Source: Fragilaria crotonensis (taxonomy: Eukaryota; Bacillariophyta; Fragilariophyceae; Fragilariales; Fragilariaceae). Taken from it: a stretch of 25,317 nucleotides of DNA. A program made the position numbers and the translations under genes. Positions 10,206 to 20,055 of this stretch are shown piece after piece. Location: positions 1 through 25,317 of the forward strand of contig JAKSYS010000790.1 in assembly GCA_022925895.1 (NCBI GenBank), given 5' to 3'. Each line of letters opens with the position of its first letter. Positions within the stretch are counted from its first letter, which is position 1. The notes beneath the pieces were generated by a model, which saw nothing but the letters and a program-made list of their open reading frames with translations, did no database searches and had not been told where the DNA came from.

Positions 10206-10924
10206 GATCACCGCTTGAGACAAGGCGTATTCCGTGTTTTGGATTTATCCATGCATTTGAACGGGTCGATTATGACTTATATACTCAGTACTGGTACTCT
10301 AGGAGATCTTTATAGAACTGGTGGAATACATCAAACATGGTGGTGTCGTCCAGAGAACGAGTAAATCTGTGCAAATCTGACCCACATCGAGTGCATGTTT
10401 CGTGTTGCGTCACGTGGGAATTTGACATCGTTACTGTACCAGCACTCTCTAGTAGAGAGTATCATACTGGAGTAGAGAGTAGAGTTCAGGTTTTTCTTGA
10501 TGAAATCCGAATCCTCCCACTTTTGTCATGGGCGTACAGGCCGTAGAGCGTAGAGTCAAGAGTCGACAATCAATACACACTACACTACTAACGGTAGACA
10601 CTACGGTACGGCTAGTAGGCAACTCCAACAATATGACGTGTAGAAGTACTGTAATATTACGGTGCTTTACTCGACTCCTTTAGCTTGTTACTGCTTGTGG
10701 TGTATTGTCGCATTGAGCCCAGGTTAGATTGAAGCATTGCAGTTAGGAGACCACCGGGAACAATCGGCCAAAAAACATCTAAATCCAGGTTGGAGATAGC
10801 AGGGTGTATAATGAATGATGCCAAATCCTTGCAAATAACGTGACCTGTCGTACTTGGTCACCCGCATTGCGTGTGTTCCAGAGGTCGTGTTATAGTTTAA
10901 TTTAGGGCAAAAATCTGAATTCAT
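10206..10924. other. Intergenic region, promoter side of the zinc-finger/LRR gene
   Basis: No gene is seen. Around 10445-10481 there is a short AGTAGAGAGTA motif, repeated at 10451 and 10471, next to a CTCTCT/AGAGAG palindrome. From 10540 to 10620 the sequence is rich in GTAGA/CTAC words. The region must hold the promoter of the minus-strand gene that starts at 10205 and the 3' end of the methyltransferase transcript. Confidence 0.6.
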
Positions 10925-12090
10925 TCACCCATCATCCGGACCTTTCGGCTTCACTTTTGGTTTGATGTGCATCACCCACGCCTCGTCCTGTGCTTGCGTC
11001 AGTTTCAAGGCATGAAAGCTAGTTGGCAGAACGGACTCGGAAGTCACCTCACCATTGTAGGATCCACACTCCCGATGAATAGTTCCATTCTCATTTTGAT
11101 CGTAGCAGCCAGGCTCAGCCAAGAGGTGAGCGTGCTGTGGTAAAGCCGCAACTGCTGGATTGATAAAAACTTGAGCTCTCAGCCAAACATGTTGTGCATT
11201 GAGTTTGACCCCGTTCGGAGCAAAACCTGTGTTGATCTCGTTGATCGCTGTCTGGCGAACCTGTTCGGTCAACTTTGGTGAATAGATCAAACCAAACATT
11301 GTGAACTTCTCAATCCAATACTCATCACCGTGAACTTCAACATGATGATGTCCTCCCCATTCGGAATGCGTTGCGATAATGAGGGCTGCTTTTCGAAAAG
11401 CTGGCAAATAATTTTTCTGAAAATTGCGTCCAACCTTCAATTACAATTCCACAGGGTTGTGAGGAACAAGGTAAAGCATTCATAGACAATTGCATGTTCA
11501 AGTTCTGGGGTACTCACATGCTCCAGAAATTCGACGCACCAGATAGCGTCGTAAGTCTTATCGGGCCACCAAGGTCCTCTAGAGAAATCATGCTCCACAA
11601 TGAGCCCAGGATCAGGCATGACTGTGCTTTCAACTGCGTGGTGTGAACCCTCGACGCAAAGCACGTCCACACCATGAAAGTAGAACCAACTCGTGCTAAT
11701 GCCTCGGCCACATCCCACGTCAAGTACGGAGTGCACTCCCAAATACGTCACCATCCACTTCCAAACTGCGGGACTGACCCCATGGTGGTCAAGGTCAGTG
11801 AATCCGCCCAAATGTGGCTTGTCGCCAATTCCACCATAAATGGAATCACTGGCAACCGTGGTCTCTTCTACTCTCACAGATGGGAGCGCAACAGCTTTTC
11901 CCATCGGAGGAACCAGAATAAAACCATTCAGCGCAGTCGATGTAACGAGATCATCATTGAAACCTGTACTTGTATACAGTGCATTCCACGTGAGATGGAG
12001 CGCTAACGCGCTGATCAGAAGAATAGCATATGTCAAACTTTTGATCTTTGATCTGAATCTCGGGCTTGTAGCCAAGTCCTTGTTCCCCAT
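10925..12090 (-). CDS. Membrane-anchored SAM-dependent methyltransferase
   Basis: Exons 12090-11518 and 11434-10925 are joined by an 83-nt intron (GTGAGT donor, TTGAAG acceptor, phase 0). Splicing restores FLEH-VGRNFQKNYLPAFRKAAL and gives 360 residues. A type II topology is visible: a short basic N-terminus and a transmembrane helix at about residues 18-39 (LTYAILLISALALHLTW). The lumenal part is a class I (Rossmann) methyltransferase. Motif I is VLDVGCGRG at 122-130, an acidic ribose-binding residue is in LCVEG (Glu147), and motif IV is YDAIWCVEFLEHV at 180-192. A WGGHHHVEVH block in exon 2 probably contributes to the substrate pocket. An ER or Golgi lumen location is likely; the substrate is unknown. 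The frame runs upstream to an ATG at 12279, but that extension has no membrane or domain logic, so 12090 is preferred. Confidence 0.86.
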
Positions 12091-12505
12091 TGTCGGCGGC
12101 TGGGGAAGGGTGTTGAAGATTCTCAAGAATGCGATTGGTGCACTGCAAGGTCCCGGAACGAATATCTGTCCATAATGCGCTGTTACATCCGTCGACACGA
12201 CGTAACAATCTGGAATACTGAAGATTAGGTCGATCCGAAAAGAGTCGTGTTGCAACCACGTTTCGCGTTTATACTTCATAATATTTGTGTAGCAGGTAAG
12301 TCATATATTTATATAACTATCATATATATGACATGACTTAACACATAACGGAAATATTCCAGTGGAAGTGAGACTTCAATATGTCATAAAGATCGGAAAT
12401 TAGAGAAATGGGCGGTTGACTTGCAAGCAAGTAAAATTACCACTAATTCCAGGGGAAGGATTCCTATTTCCTATGTACTGAAAATCAAGTAAGATTACGA
12501 ACTAC
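12091..12505. other. 5' flank of the methyltransferase gene with an AT-rich imperfect palindrome
   Basis: The methyltransferase frame stays open to an ATG at 12279, so 12091-12279 is either 5' UTR or an N-terminal extension. At 12298-12340 an imperfect palindrome (AAGTCATATAT against ATATATGAC plus ATGACTT) surrounds a TATATAA-like core. The rest shows no gene. Confidence 0.5.
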
Positions 12506-14101
12506 GTATGGCTGGTTTCACCCTCAACCCTCGCGAGGTAGATCTTGGTACCTTTTGTACAGACGTTCATTAAATTCTATAGTAGATATTTTTGGTGAAC
12601 ATTCTCTTTTTTGAGTCCACTCTCGTATCTGCACGCGATGGCACCACCTCCTCTCTCTTTATTCAGCCTTCCTTCCTTGCGTTGGCCAAAGTCAATGCAC
12701 ATCCATGCGAATTGACCTTTTCATGAGCTGCTCGATGTCAAGTAACATAAGTTGCTGTTCTTGCTGGGATGAGTGAACTAATGCAGCAGTAGCAAGGCTT
12801 CCACCATCAGTCGTGCAATGTGTTGGTGGATGGTGGTGTGTCGTAATTCACCGTGTAGCATCTTGTGCTTGAAAACCTGTTATGGCATGAGGTTTTCAGA
12901 AGAATACACAGCGTTGTTATAAGGAGGGGTCCCAAACCATGTTGCTGTCATTGGCATTCGCAGTCCAACTGATTAACAAGCCCACCGCCGGTAGCGTCGT
13001 ATGTCTCTTCGAAAACTTGAGCGATTGAAACTCACAGATACGCCTTGCTGCGGCGCAAGTCGGTCGGCACGAATTAAAACAAGAGTCCTATGATTATCAT
13101 GCTGCTGAGGCAATTTATCTCCAGTGAGGGCGGTGTGATCCTGGCATACTCTATGGATGCGATATTGTCTATGATGACAAATCCTATCATTGTATGCGAC
13201 ATTGATTTGGAGTTCCTGGTGGTCGATGTACAAGTGTGCATGCCGCCCTATGGTCATCGTCACACTTGCAGTTAGGAAGGAGGTGTAGTGAAAAAATGGT
13301 CACAGTGTAGTGGTAATGTTTAACTTCTCGAGTCACAAATTGTGCTGAGTTCTTATCAACAGCTTCCGACCAATCCAACCTATTTTGAAGGATATTGTAC
13401 TTGTTTATGAAGGACTTGAAATCAGAGTACTTCTGTTATATCATGGCCAACTATGCTTGCTTGCAAGGAAACCCGTTGAGGAATCGCTATTTTGCGATGT
13501 ACAGTTGCATCCCGCAATCCGCAGGGTTTGTGATGCGGTCTCAATTCAGCAAAATGTGAACACCACGTGAACACATTAACTTACAACTGTTTCCTGTTTC
13601 TAATCTGCATCGTACAATGCACAATTTGAGCAAAGAGCGATTGTCCAGAGGAGTCTGAATCAAATCAAGTACAATTGCTGACAAGACGAGCGGCCAACGA
13701 CGACTGGTAGCCAAATCTGAGCTAACGACATGATGCCAAACAATCTGCGAAGGACACGAGCGTCTTGCTGACGATCGTGATCATCCCCTCTCCATCCTCT
13801 GCTCCATCTTGGCCTCCCCGTTATCATTTTAGATGATGCAGCTCTTATTTTCCTGTCGGAGATACAGTCGTCATCGAACAAATACCATTCTGGTTGTAAG
13901 GCGTCAAAATCTTTCAACACATGATTGGCATGTGTTGAACGCTGGTCATTGAATGCTGACTTCTTGAACAACAGCGTCCGTGGATCTCACATCCTTGCGA
14001 AGAATGTTAGGTGCTGGACTCACTGTTAATGAAGCACTTGACATCTGTGGAGTACATGCAACTGAAAACGGTTGCAGAAAATGTTCGCAAAGGTGCTCCT
14101 T

Positions 14102-14127
14102 ACACTTGCCAAAATATTTGCAAGTGT
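14102..14127. repeat. 8-bp-stem hairpin inside the TA-flanked element
   Basis: ACACTTGC at 14102-14109 pairs perfectly with GCAAGTGT at 14120-14127 across a 10-nt AT-rich loop. Confidence 0.7.
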
Positions 14128-14129
14128 GC

Positions 14130-14210
14130 GAGGACTATCGTCCTCACTCATATTATTCGATCCCTCGGGCAATGAAGAAGTCTATTTTCCTTGTGAGGAC
14201 GATAGTCTTC
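14130..14210. repeat. 18-bp-stem hairpin inside the TA-flanked element
   Basis: GAGGACTATCGTCCTCAC at 14130-14147 pairs with 14193-14210 at 17 of 18 positions, leaving a 45-nt loop. It starts two bases after the 8-bp-stem hairpin, so the right part of the element could fold into two adjacent stems. Confidence 0.75.
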
Positions 14211-14386
14211 ATGTTCGTGATTGCTTCGCAGCCGTGTAATCCCATGGTCAATGCCCTTGGTTGCAACGTGATAAAAATTCATTCTGGTGACGTCATGCCA
14301 AAGAAAACACTTAAGGGGTTTCACTTTCGACGTTGAAAACATACTATAGGCTACCTGCCGATTCTTTATGGTGAAACCAGCCATAC

Positions 14387-15172
14387 ATGTTCACCTATGT
14401 CGATATGCGATATGCATATGTCATAGGTCCCAAGTCCCAAGGTGTGTGACATACATACTATGCATATGATCCTAATGCCTGCACACATGCTACAAGTATG
14501 ATACTTGTATGAATACCTATAAGCGAGGGAGGAAATCATATACCTAAGATATGACTGTAGACAGGAAGTTATATCCTATCGGGAAATGTAGGAATGGTAT
14601 GTTTAAAACAATAAATCATACAAACATGAATGGCATTATCCCAAGATACTTAGACGCAAAATAAGCGCATCATGTTGGTTAGCATGTCAGGTGTCAAATT
14701 ACAACTTCTGAACTGCCGTAGAACTAATACCAGGAAATCTAAGTGCTCTGTGTACTCGGACTACGTGGAGTGTGGAGTACTCGTACCAGGGTACCAAACT
14801 CTCGAAACATGAACACATTCTTTACATCCTTCTCAAACGACCCTACCTGTCGATGCCATCGACTGCAACGAACGACGACGTCGTTCGGAGTGGTTGGCGC
14901 CATTACCCTTTGCACGACGATTCCCAAGAGACCAGGCACTGTACATTGATGAAAGTAGTGGCATTACTACTACCTCTATACATACTTTAATAAGGTAAGT
15001 GATTTGTGTTTTTTTTTATACTCGGAGTGCGAGTACGATAACACAGCAACACTCGGACTTCTCACGATGTTAACGTTCACAGGAAATTACGTCTACTACG
15101 TGGATGATCGCACTACTAATTACAAGATAGCAACCTTGCCGGCGCTTCTTGCTCGCCCATTCTTGGTTGTTG
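14387..15172. other. Intergenic region between the TIR element and the tyrosine recombinase
   Basis: No gene is seen. 14395-14530 is rich in CATATG/ATAGGT and TACAAGTATGATACTTGTA-type palindromic words. CGAACGAC at 14869-14876 and GTCGTTCG at 14880-14887 form an 8-bp stem with a 3-nt loop. The 3' boundary of the recombinase-bearing element must lie here if it is mobile, but Cryptons lack inverted repeats, so no edge can be assigned. Confidence 0.5.
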
Positions 15173-17596
15173 TTATCCTTCGCTGCTATCGTTGTCGCTC
15201 ATTACGTTGATTGTATCATGGGGACCACGACGACGACGCTGTTGCTGGTCGCCTGCAACATCAATCTGTTCTGCCATGGCTGCACCGTTGCGACGCTTTA
15301 AGCCAGCAGGGCGCGGTCTATTAGAAAGTTTCATAGCTGGTAAGTTGCTCCTGTCGGCATCACTGCCTTTTTGAAGGATGACACTCCTGCTCAAGTATTT
15401 GGCCCATGTCGCAACAACCCAGTCGTTGTGATGCAGTCTGTTGTTCACAAAGATGTAACTTACCCTTGTTTGCAGGTATTCTGTCCCTCTTTCATACAAA
15501 TTATCAACAATTTCTGGTGTCAGATTCTCAGGAATCTGACCGACACCCTCCTCCATCATTGCAAACACTGGTCTCCAGTGTAGTTTATACACATTGCTGA
15601 TCCTTTTGGGTAAGCGAGCAGGTATGAACTTTCGAAATGCCTTGATGCTATGTTGCTCTATAACACCATTCTCACCCTCTGCTGCAAAGCTTGGCATGCC
15701 TTGCAGCCAAAGCTTCCATCCGACATCTCTCTTGACACCGACAGGGAAGGCAAATGTGGCAGGTACATCCCAGAACCTGCCACGGTAGCTGAACAGCGTA
15801 CCTCGGTTTCCTCGAACAATAACATCACGGCCATCGGCAGCAGTACGATCATGCAGTGCAGGCTCCTGTAGACGAGCTTGACCTTGTTGAATAGCATTGA
15901 TCTGTTCGCAAACATCGTCGCGAATCCCATTGCGAAAGTCATCTAGAATAGTGATAATCTGGTGTCGACTAATTTGTCCATTTTCAATCGCCCTCTCTTC
16001 CATTGCATCAAATATGGTTTGTCTTACCAACGTAGATTGTTCGTTCACTCGTAGTAATGTTGATTGACAAAGTTCAAGTAGTGAAGTCATCAGGTTAAGT
16101 TGCATCACGTGAGGGGGTACGCCAGTTGATTTAGACATGGTCTCCGTTGGCTCAGTAGTTACTTTTGCCTTCAAACGCAGTAGGAGCTCAGGATTTTGAA
16201 GCAGAGGTACTGCAGAGAAAGGGTGTCCTCCGTGTCTTCCAGATGTAGCAAGTAACCAATCAGACGCAAATACAACGGATGCCAATACTCGAACCAGAAC
16301 TCCAATACTGGTTGGGTGTCGTGCAACAATGACACCGTACATAAGCTGCAAGGCATCATGGATGTCAGCATCTTCAACTGGATTGTCAACCATCCAATGA
16401 GGAGGAAGTACAGAAAAAGAACTGTGGTTCGGGTCCAGTCCACATAAGCAGCGACCTAGGTAGGCATCGCCTACTTCTGCAAACTGCCAATAGACATCGA
16501 GAACTTTTCCGAGGGACCAATCGCCCCGATTTGCAATGGAGGCAATTGTGGGACTGTTGTTGCACATGACACATGTGTGGCACTGCCTTTCCTTAAGCCA
16601 TGGGCAGACATTGTTCTGATGTACGTCTGCACAATATCCCAGGACGCTTTCATTATGACTTGAAGCTGCTCACAGTAGCGATGAGCAGCGCTGCCGACAC
16701 GAGTACCGTGACGAATGAAAACACGTTCAGAGTTATCTCGGAAGGTGTTCTGGTTCAACGATAACCAGACACCCAAACTGACGCCGGGACATAGAACCGG
16801 GTCCAAAGGGTTACAATAGACAGCTTTGCTGTGTGTCCTCTCACCTTCTTTGTCTGACTTCGTTGAATCATGACGAATCACAAAATGGTCTTGAAATCCC
16901 GATGTTATGCAATGCCAGTGGGTCAATTGATATGGACCGGGCCATAAGGTTCCACTGTAGAATTGTCCAAACCCAAACAAATATGTTGCCTCTCTCAATT
17001 GCCCATGTAAGTATCATGCGAAAGAGCGAAAAGCTGATTGGATCGGCACTCTTCTCATCCATATTGCCATTACTGCGAGCGTCTGCAGTTTCTTTCCTGA
17101 ATGACTGGAGAAAACTGTGCATCTCAGAATAGTATGATGATGACAGTACCTGTTTAACTGTTCTTGCACCGAACAGAATAGCATCATGTATCTTACGCAT
17201 GTGTTCATGCGAGTATATTTTTGCAGCTTCACCTTCCTTTGGAACCTTTGATTTTGTCGCTGCCATGTATGCTATGACCATGTCCACACGTAGTCCCTCA
17301 TACACAATGTCACGGTCACATGTGTGGTAGAACTTCATTGGGTCAGCCTTCTCTTCTGCAGACAAAACACGAGTACCCACTTCAAAGTAGTCTGGATACT
17401 CAACCATCCACCACACTATCAATTTTTTCATACAAAGACGATGCCCGCGTCGCGTCTCAGCAGAACTTTCTTTGTTCTTCGTCACATTCACAGCAGATAC
17501 ATGCTCAGCTCGAACCTCTACCTCTGCACCAATTGTAACAGCTGAGTCATCGGTGACACGGATTCTTCCTCCTCCTCTGTTGTTGGACCGTGGCAT
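15173..17596 (-). CDS. Crypton-like tyrosine recombinase with two frame changes
   Basis: Three overlapping minus-strand frames form one protein of roughly 800 residues: from Met at 17596 (MPRSNNRGGG) to about 16895, then to about 16555, then to the stop at 15173. The first change needs +1 and the second -1, so each is a one-base indel. Catalytic features appear in the expected order: a box I arginine in ILQWNLMARSIS, a lysine in HDSTKSDKEGE, the H-x-x-R motif AHGLRKGSATH, a tryptophan in ANRGDWS, and a candidate tyrosine in KVLDVYWQF (GDAYLGR is the alternative). The C-terminal half has a GVKRDVGWKLWLQG...LHWRPVF block resembling the GCR1_C-like DNA-binding region of Cryptons, then a basic RRRRR tail. 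No reverse transcriptase is nearby, which argues against a DIRS element. Frame changes may be decay, sequencing error or programmed shifting. Confidence 0.78.
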
Positions 17597-17884
17597 GATG
17601 ATAATGGTTGGGAAAATGTCATGACGTGCCAACAAATTAAGTTGGTACCAGGTACGCATCCAAGCAGCACGCCCACCAGATTTTGATATTTGACAAAACG
17701 ATCTGCATGTACTAATGGAGCAACCTTAAGCGGAAATTCAAAAGTCTATATAAATCAAACAAATTAACGATTTTTAACCGCTAACACTTTGAAGCACGGA
17801 CCTTTTGACTAGGTCCAGTTCAAAAGTCATACATTAAAGCATATGATTTTTGGCATGTACCAATGCTCTACACGTCGTATACTA
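17597..17884. other. Spacer between the recombinase gene and the large TIR element
   Basis: A TATATA motif near 17741-17748 lies about 145 bp upstream of the recombinase start and could be its TATA box. The recombinase frame remains open upstream to an ATG at 17659. No other feature is visible. Confidence 0.45.
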
Positions 17885-17908
17885 CATCTAAGGGTGCCAA
17901 AACTAAGT
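17885..17908 (+). repeat. Left TIR of the large transposon
   Basis: This 24-bp end starts CATCTAAGGGTGCCAAAAC and matches the right end at 23 of 24 positions (T/C difference at base 20). The left flank ends GTATACTA. Confidence 0.85.
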
Positions 17909-17951
17909 ACCATAGTTGATACAAGAATTTTTATCATATTTATTGGAAAAT

Positions 17952-18092
17952 TTCAGGATTCCCATATTTAGTTCAGGATTCCTGAAGTTTTTTTCTGGTT
18001 TATTTATTTAGTTCAGGATTCCGACATTTGCTGTTTCCTCATTTTTATGAAGAATTTTTTTGTCCTGAACTACTGCAGTATTATTCCTGAGC
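17952..18092. repeat. Left subterminal TTCAGGA motif cluster
   Basis: TTCAGGATT occurs at about 17952, 17972 and 18012 on the plus strand. TCCTGAAC/TCCTGAGC (the same core on the minus strand) occurs at about 18063 and 18085. Subterminal motif arrays are typical transposase-binding sites in CACTA-like and other large transposons. Confidence 0.65.
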
Positions 18093-18119
18093 TTTTTCTT
18101 CATTATTTCGATGCACATA

Positions 18120-18560
18120 AAACACCGAGTACTGTACGTGTTTTGTACGAAATACTGGAGTAGCATGGTGTATCGTGGGTGGACTATTGGTTGTGCCGTA
18201 CAGTGTACAGTATACAGCGGTTTTACAGTGCTGTCAGCTGGGATACTACCGTCGTACTAGCGCAATGGTTCGTTGTTGGTTATACGCTGTACATTGTACG
18301 TTGTACAAGTAGCTATGGGCGTGTCTGGTGCATGGTGCATGGTGTTCGGTGCCTGCTACAGTACGTTTAGTATGGTGCGGTGGTGTACAGTATGGTAGCT
18401 ACGGCGTGGTCTGTGTGTATGGTAGTGTGGTACTGTGTACGGTACTTTCATTACTATAGCGCTGTGTTTTGTGTACTACGGTATGGTGGTAGCGTATAAT
18501 TTTTAGTACAGTATTGTATCATGCGAGTACTCCTATGACACTATGCTACGTACTACGTGA
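18120..18560. repeat. GTAC/ACAGTA-rich degenerate simple-sequence stretch
   Basis: The segment is dominated by short words such as GTAC, ACAGTA, GGTAC and TATGGTA in irregular order. It includes CAGTGTACAGTATACAGC and repeated ATGGTGCATGGTG. No open frame with protein character is present. Confidence 0.55.
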
Positions 18561-18760
18561 TCTTGTGTTTTCAACAACAAACCGTAGAATTGTAGGCGAT
18601 AGTATGTACTGATTAATTCTTTGGCACCAATACCAGTGCATGCTGTATATTTCTACAAGGAATTAATTCTTTTTCAGCCACAGTATTGTCTTTAGTAGAA
18701 TCGTACGTGATTTTTTTGCGGAAGTGTCACATCTCACACTTCGTTCGTTGAGCACTCCAC

Positions 18761-19690
18761 CACTTGGTGTCATGCCCGACACCACATTGATGCTCCATTA
18801 TTTGGCATCTTCGCTCCTTCTTCGTCCTTTCCCACCACAAGACATTGCAGTCTTAAGTGGTAAGACTGCAAATGTGCTTTTTTCGTGTTGATTGTTGTGT
18901 TGATTGAATGTTTCCATCATGGTGATGGTCGAATGAGTTTTGAGGTACTCCCGTTGTGCCAGTACCGTTGTCTACGTACGGTGCTCAGGGTGCAGTCAAG
19001 TACTGGGACGAGTTCGCACGACAGTACCTTGAGGTTACGGTGATACACTACGTCGCGCCTGTACAGTCGTCTACCTACCGTACTTAGGGTGCTGCCAAGT
19101 ACTGGGAGTACGACAGTACCTTGAGGCTACGGTAATACACTACGTCGCGCCTGTACCGTGGTCTACGTACGTACTTATGGTACTGCCAAGTACTGGGAAT
19201 ACGACAGTACCTTGAGGCTACGGTACAACACTACCTTGTGCATGTACTGTTGTCACGTACTGTACTCATGTTGCTATCAAGTACTGGGAGTATGACAGTA
19301 CCTTGGTGGACGCTACGGTTTATTACAATACTACCTTGTGCCTGCTGTACGGTTGTCGATGTCACAACTTGGTGTCATGCCCAACACCGCATTGAATGTT
19401 TCATTCTGTGCTTGTCCCTTTGCCCTTTGCTTCTTCTTCCTTTCCACTAACAAGGGCACTTAACTGTCGTTCTTGTTCGTGAGTTTTTGATTGTTTTGTC
19501 CTATCAACACAAGAATGTTGTGTTGAATCGTCGTTCCATCATTGTGAGCAACTGATTGATTTGTTGAGGTACTCCTGTTGTGCCTGTACCATTGTCTACG
19601 TACTGTACTCATGGTACTGTCAAGTACTGGGACGAGTTCGCACCACGACAGTACCTTGGAGGCTTCCGTACAACATTGTGCTGGTACTGT
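18761..19690 (+). repeat. Higher-order duplication with a period of about 610 bp
   Basis: The block starting ACTTGGTGTCATGCCC at about 18762, with a pyrimidine-rich TTCTTC/CCTTTCC part, a GTGTTGATTG-type part and TTGAGGTACTCC at 18940, recurs in the same order at 19367-19582. Both copies run into a 91-bp-type unit. A weaker third copy is suggested at about 19700-19850 (GTTGTGTCATTGCAC, CTTCTTCTCCTTTC). Confidence 0.68.
18957..19345 (+). repeat. Tandem repeat of about 91-98 bp, four units
   Basis: Each unit carries a TCTACGTAC-like word, then CAAGTACTGGGA, then CGACAGTACCTTGAGG and a CCTGTAC-like end. The CAAGTACTGGGA core starts at 18998, 19096, 19187 and 19278. A fifth copy of the core sits apart at 19621 inside the next higher-order unit. 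Confidence 0.8.
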
Positions 19691-20055
19691 ACTCCAGTCT
19701 TTCTTGTTGACGTTGTGTCATTGCACATGATTGTATTTTCCAGCTTTCAATCTCACATCCTCCTCTTCTTCTCCTTTCATAATTAGGATCCTTGTCGACA
19801 AGTGTTGTGCTTCTCATTTTGTTGTTAATTGAGGGAATAAGTACTTCGTCTTGTGTGCGTGCGATTGAGTTTGTAAGGCAATCTGTCATCTAGAATCCAA
19901 TATTCGGTCATCTGCGAGAGATTCTCATTGATTTGAGTGAATCAAACCAGATTGATCTACCGGTATTGGTTCTTTTTGTCAGTTGTCTGTTCGCATGCTC
20001 AAGAGTTGTATACACGCACACCAGTTGGAGGATTATTCATATTTCAACCAACAAA

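Larger units (their letters stand above)
12506..14386. mobile_element. TA-flanked inverted-repeat element, probably non-autonomous Tc1/mariner type
   Basis: GTATGGCTGGTTTCACC at 12506-12522 is repeated exactly in inverted orientation at 14370-14386 (17 of 17). The repeat contains TA at 12507-12508 and 14384-14385. A TA target duplication followed by TGGCTGGTTTCACC termini therefore explains the ends, as in Tc1/mariner elements. No longer target duplication fits the flanks. The interior of about 1.9 kb has only short open frames (118 codons at most, 13980-14336 plus) without a D,D34D/E catalytic pattern I can see. It would need a transposase supplied in trans, or it is an old relic. The superfamily call rests on the TA only and is tentative. 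Confidence 0.62.

Noticed and set aside
11954-12259. 101-codon minus-strand frame overlapping the methyltransferase 5' part
   Set aside because: It is a shadow of the methyltransferase frame, which carries the membrane helix and the motif I region.
13660-14336. Open frames of 103 (minus) and 118 (plus) codons inside the TA-flanked element, considered as transposase remnants
   Set aside because: Neither shows a D,D34D/E spacing or a helix-turn-helix; the plus-strand one runs through the two hairpins.
15192-15871. Plus-strand open frames opposite the recombinase C-terminus
   Set aside because: They are antisense to a long coherent minus-strand frame.
15173-17596. DIRS-type retroelement
   Set aside because: No reverse transcriptase or RNase H frame is present on either side, so a Crypton-like origin is simpler.
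18957-19690. Possible CRISPR-like array
   Set aside because: The repeats are whole tandem units that diverge along their length. There are no short conserved repeats with unique spacers, and the genome is eukaryotic.
19620-19889. 89-codon minus-strand frame
   Set aside because: It lies over the repeat array and its flank and has no protein-like pattern.
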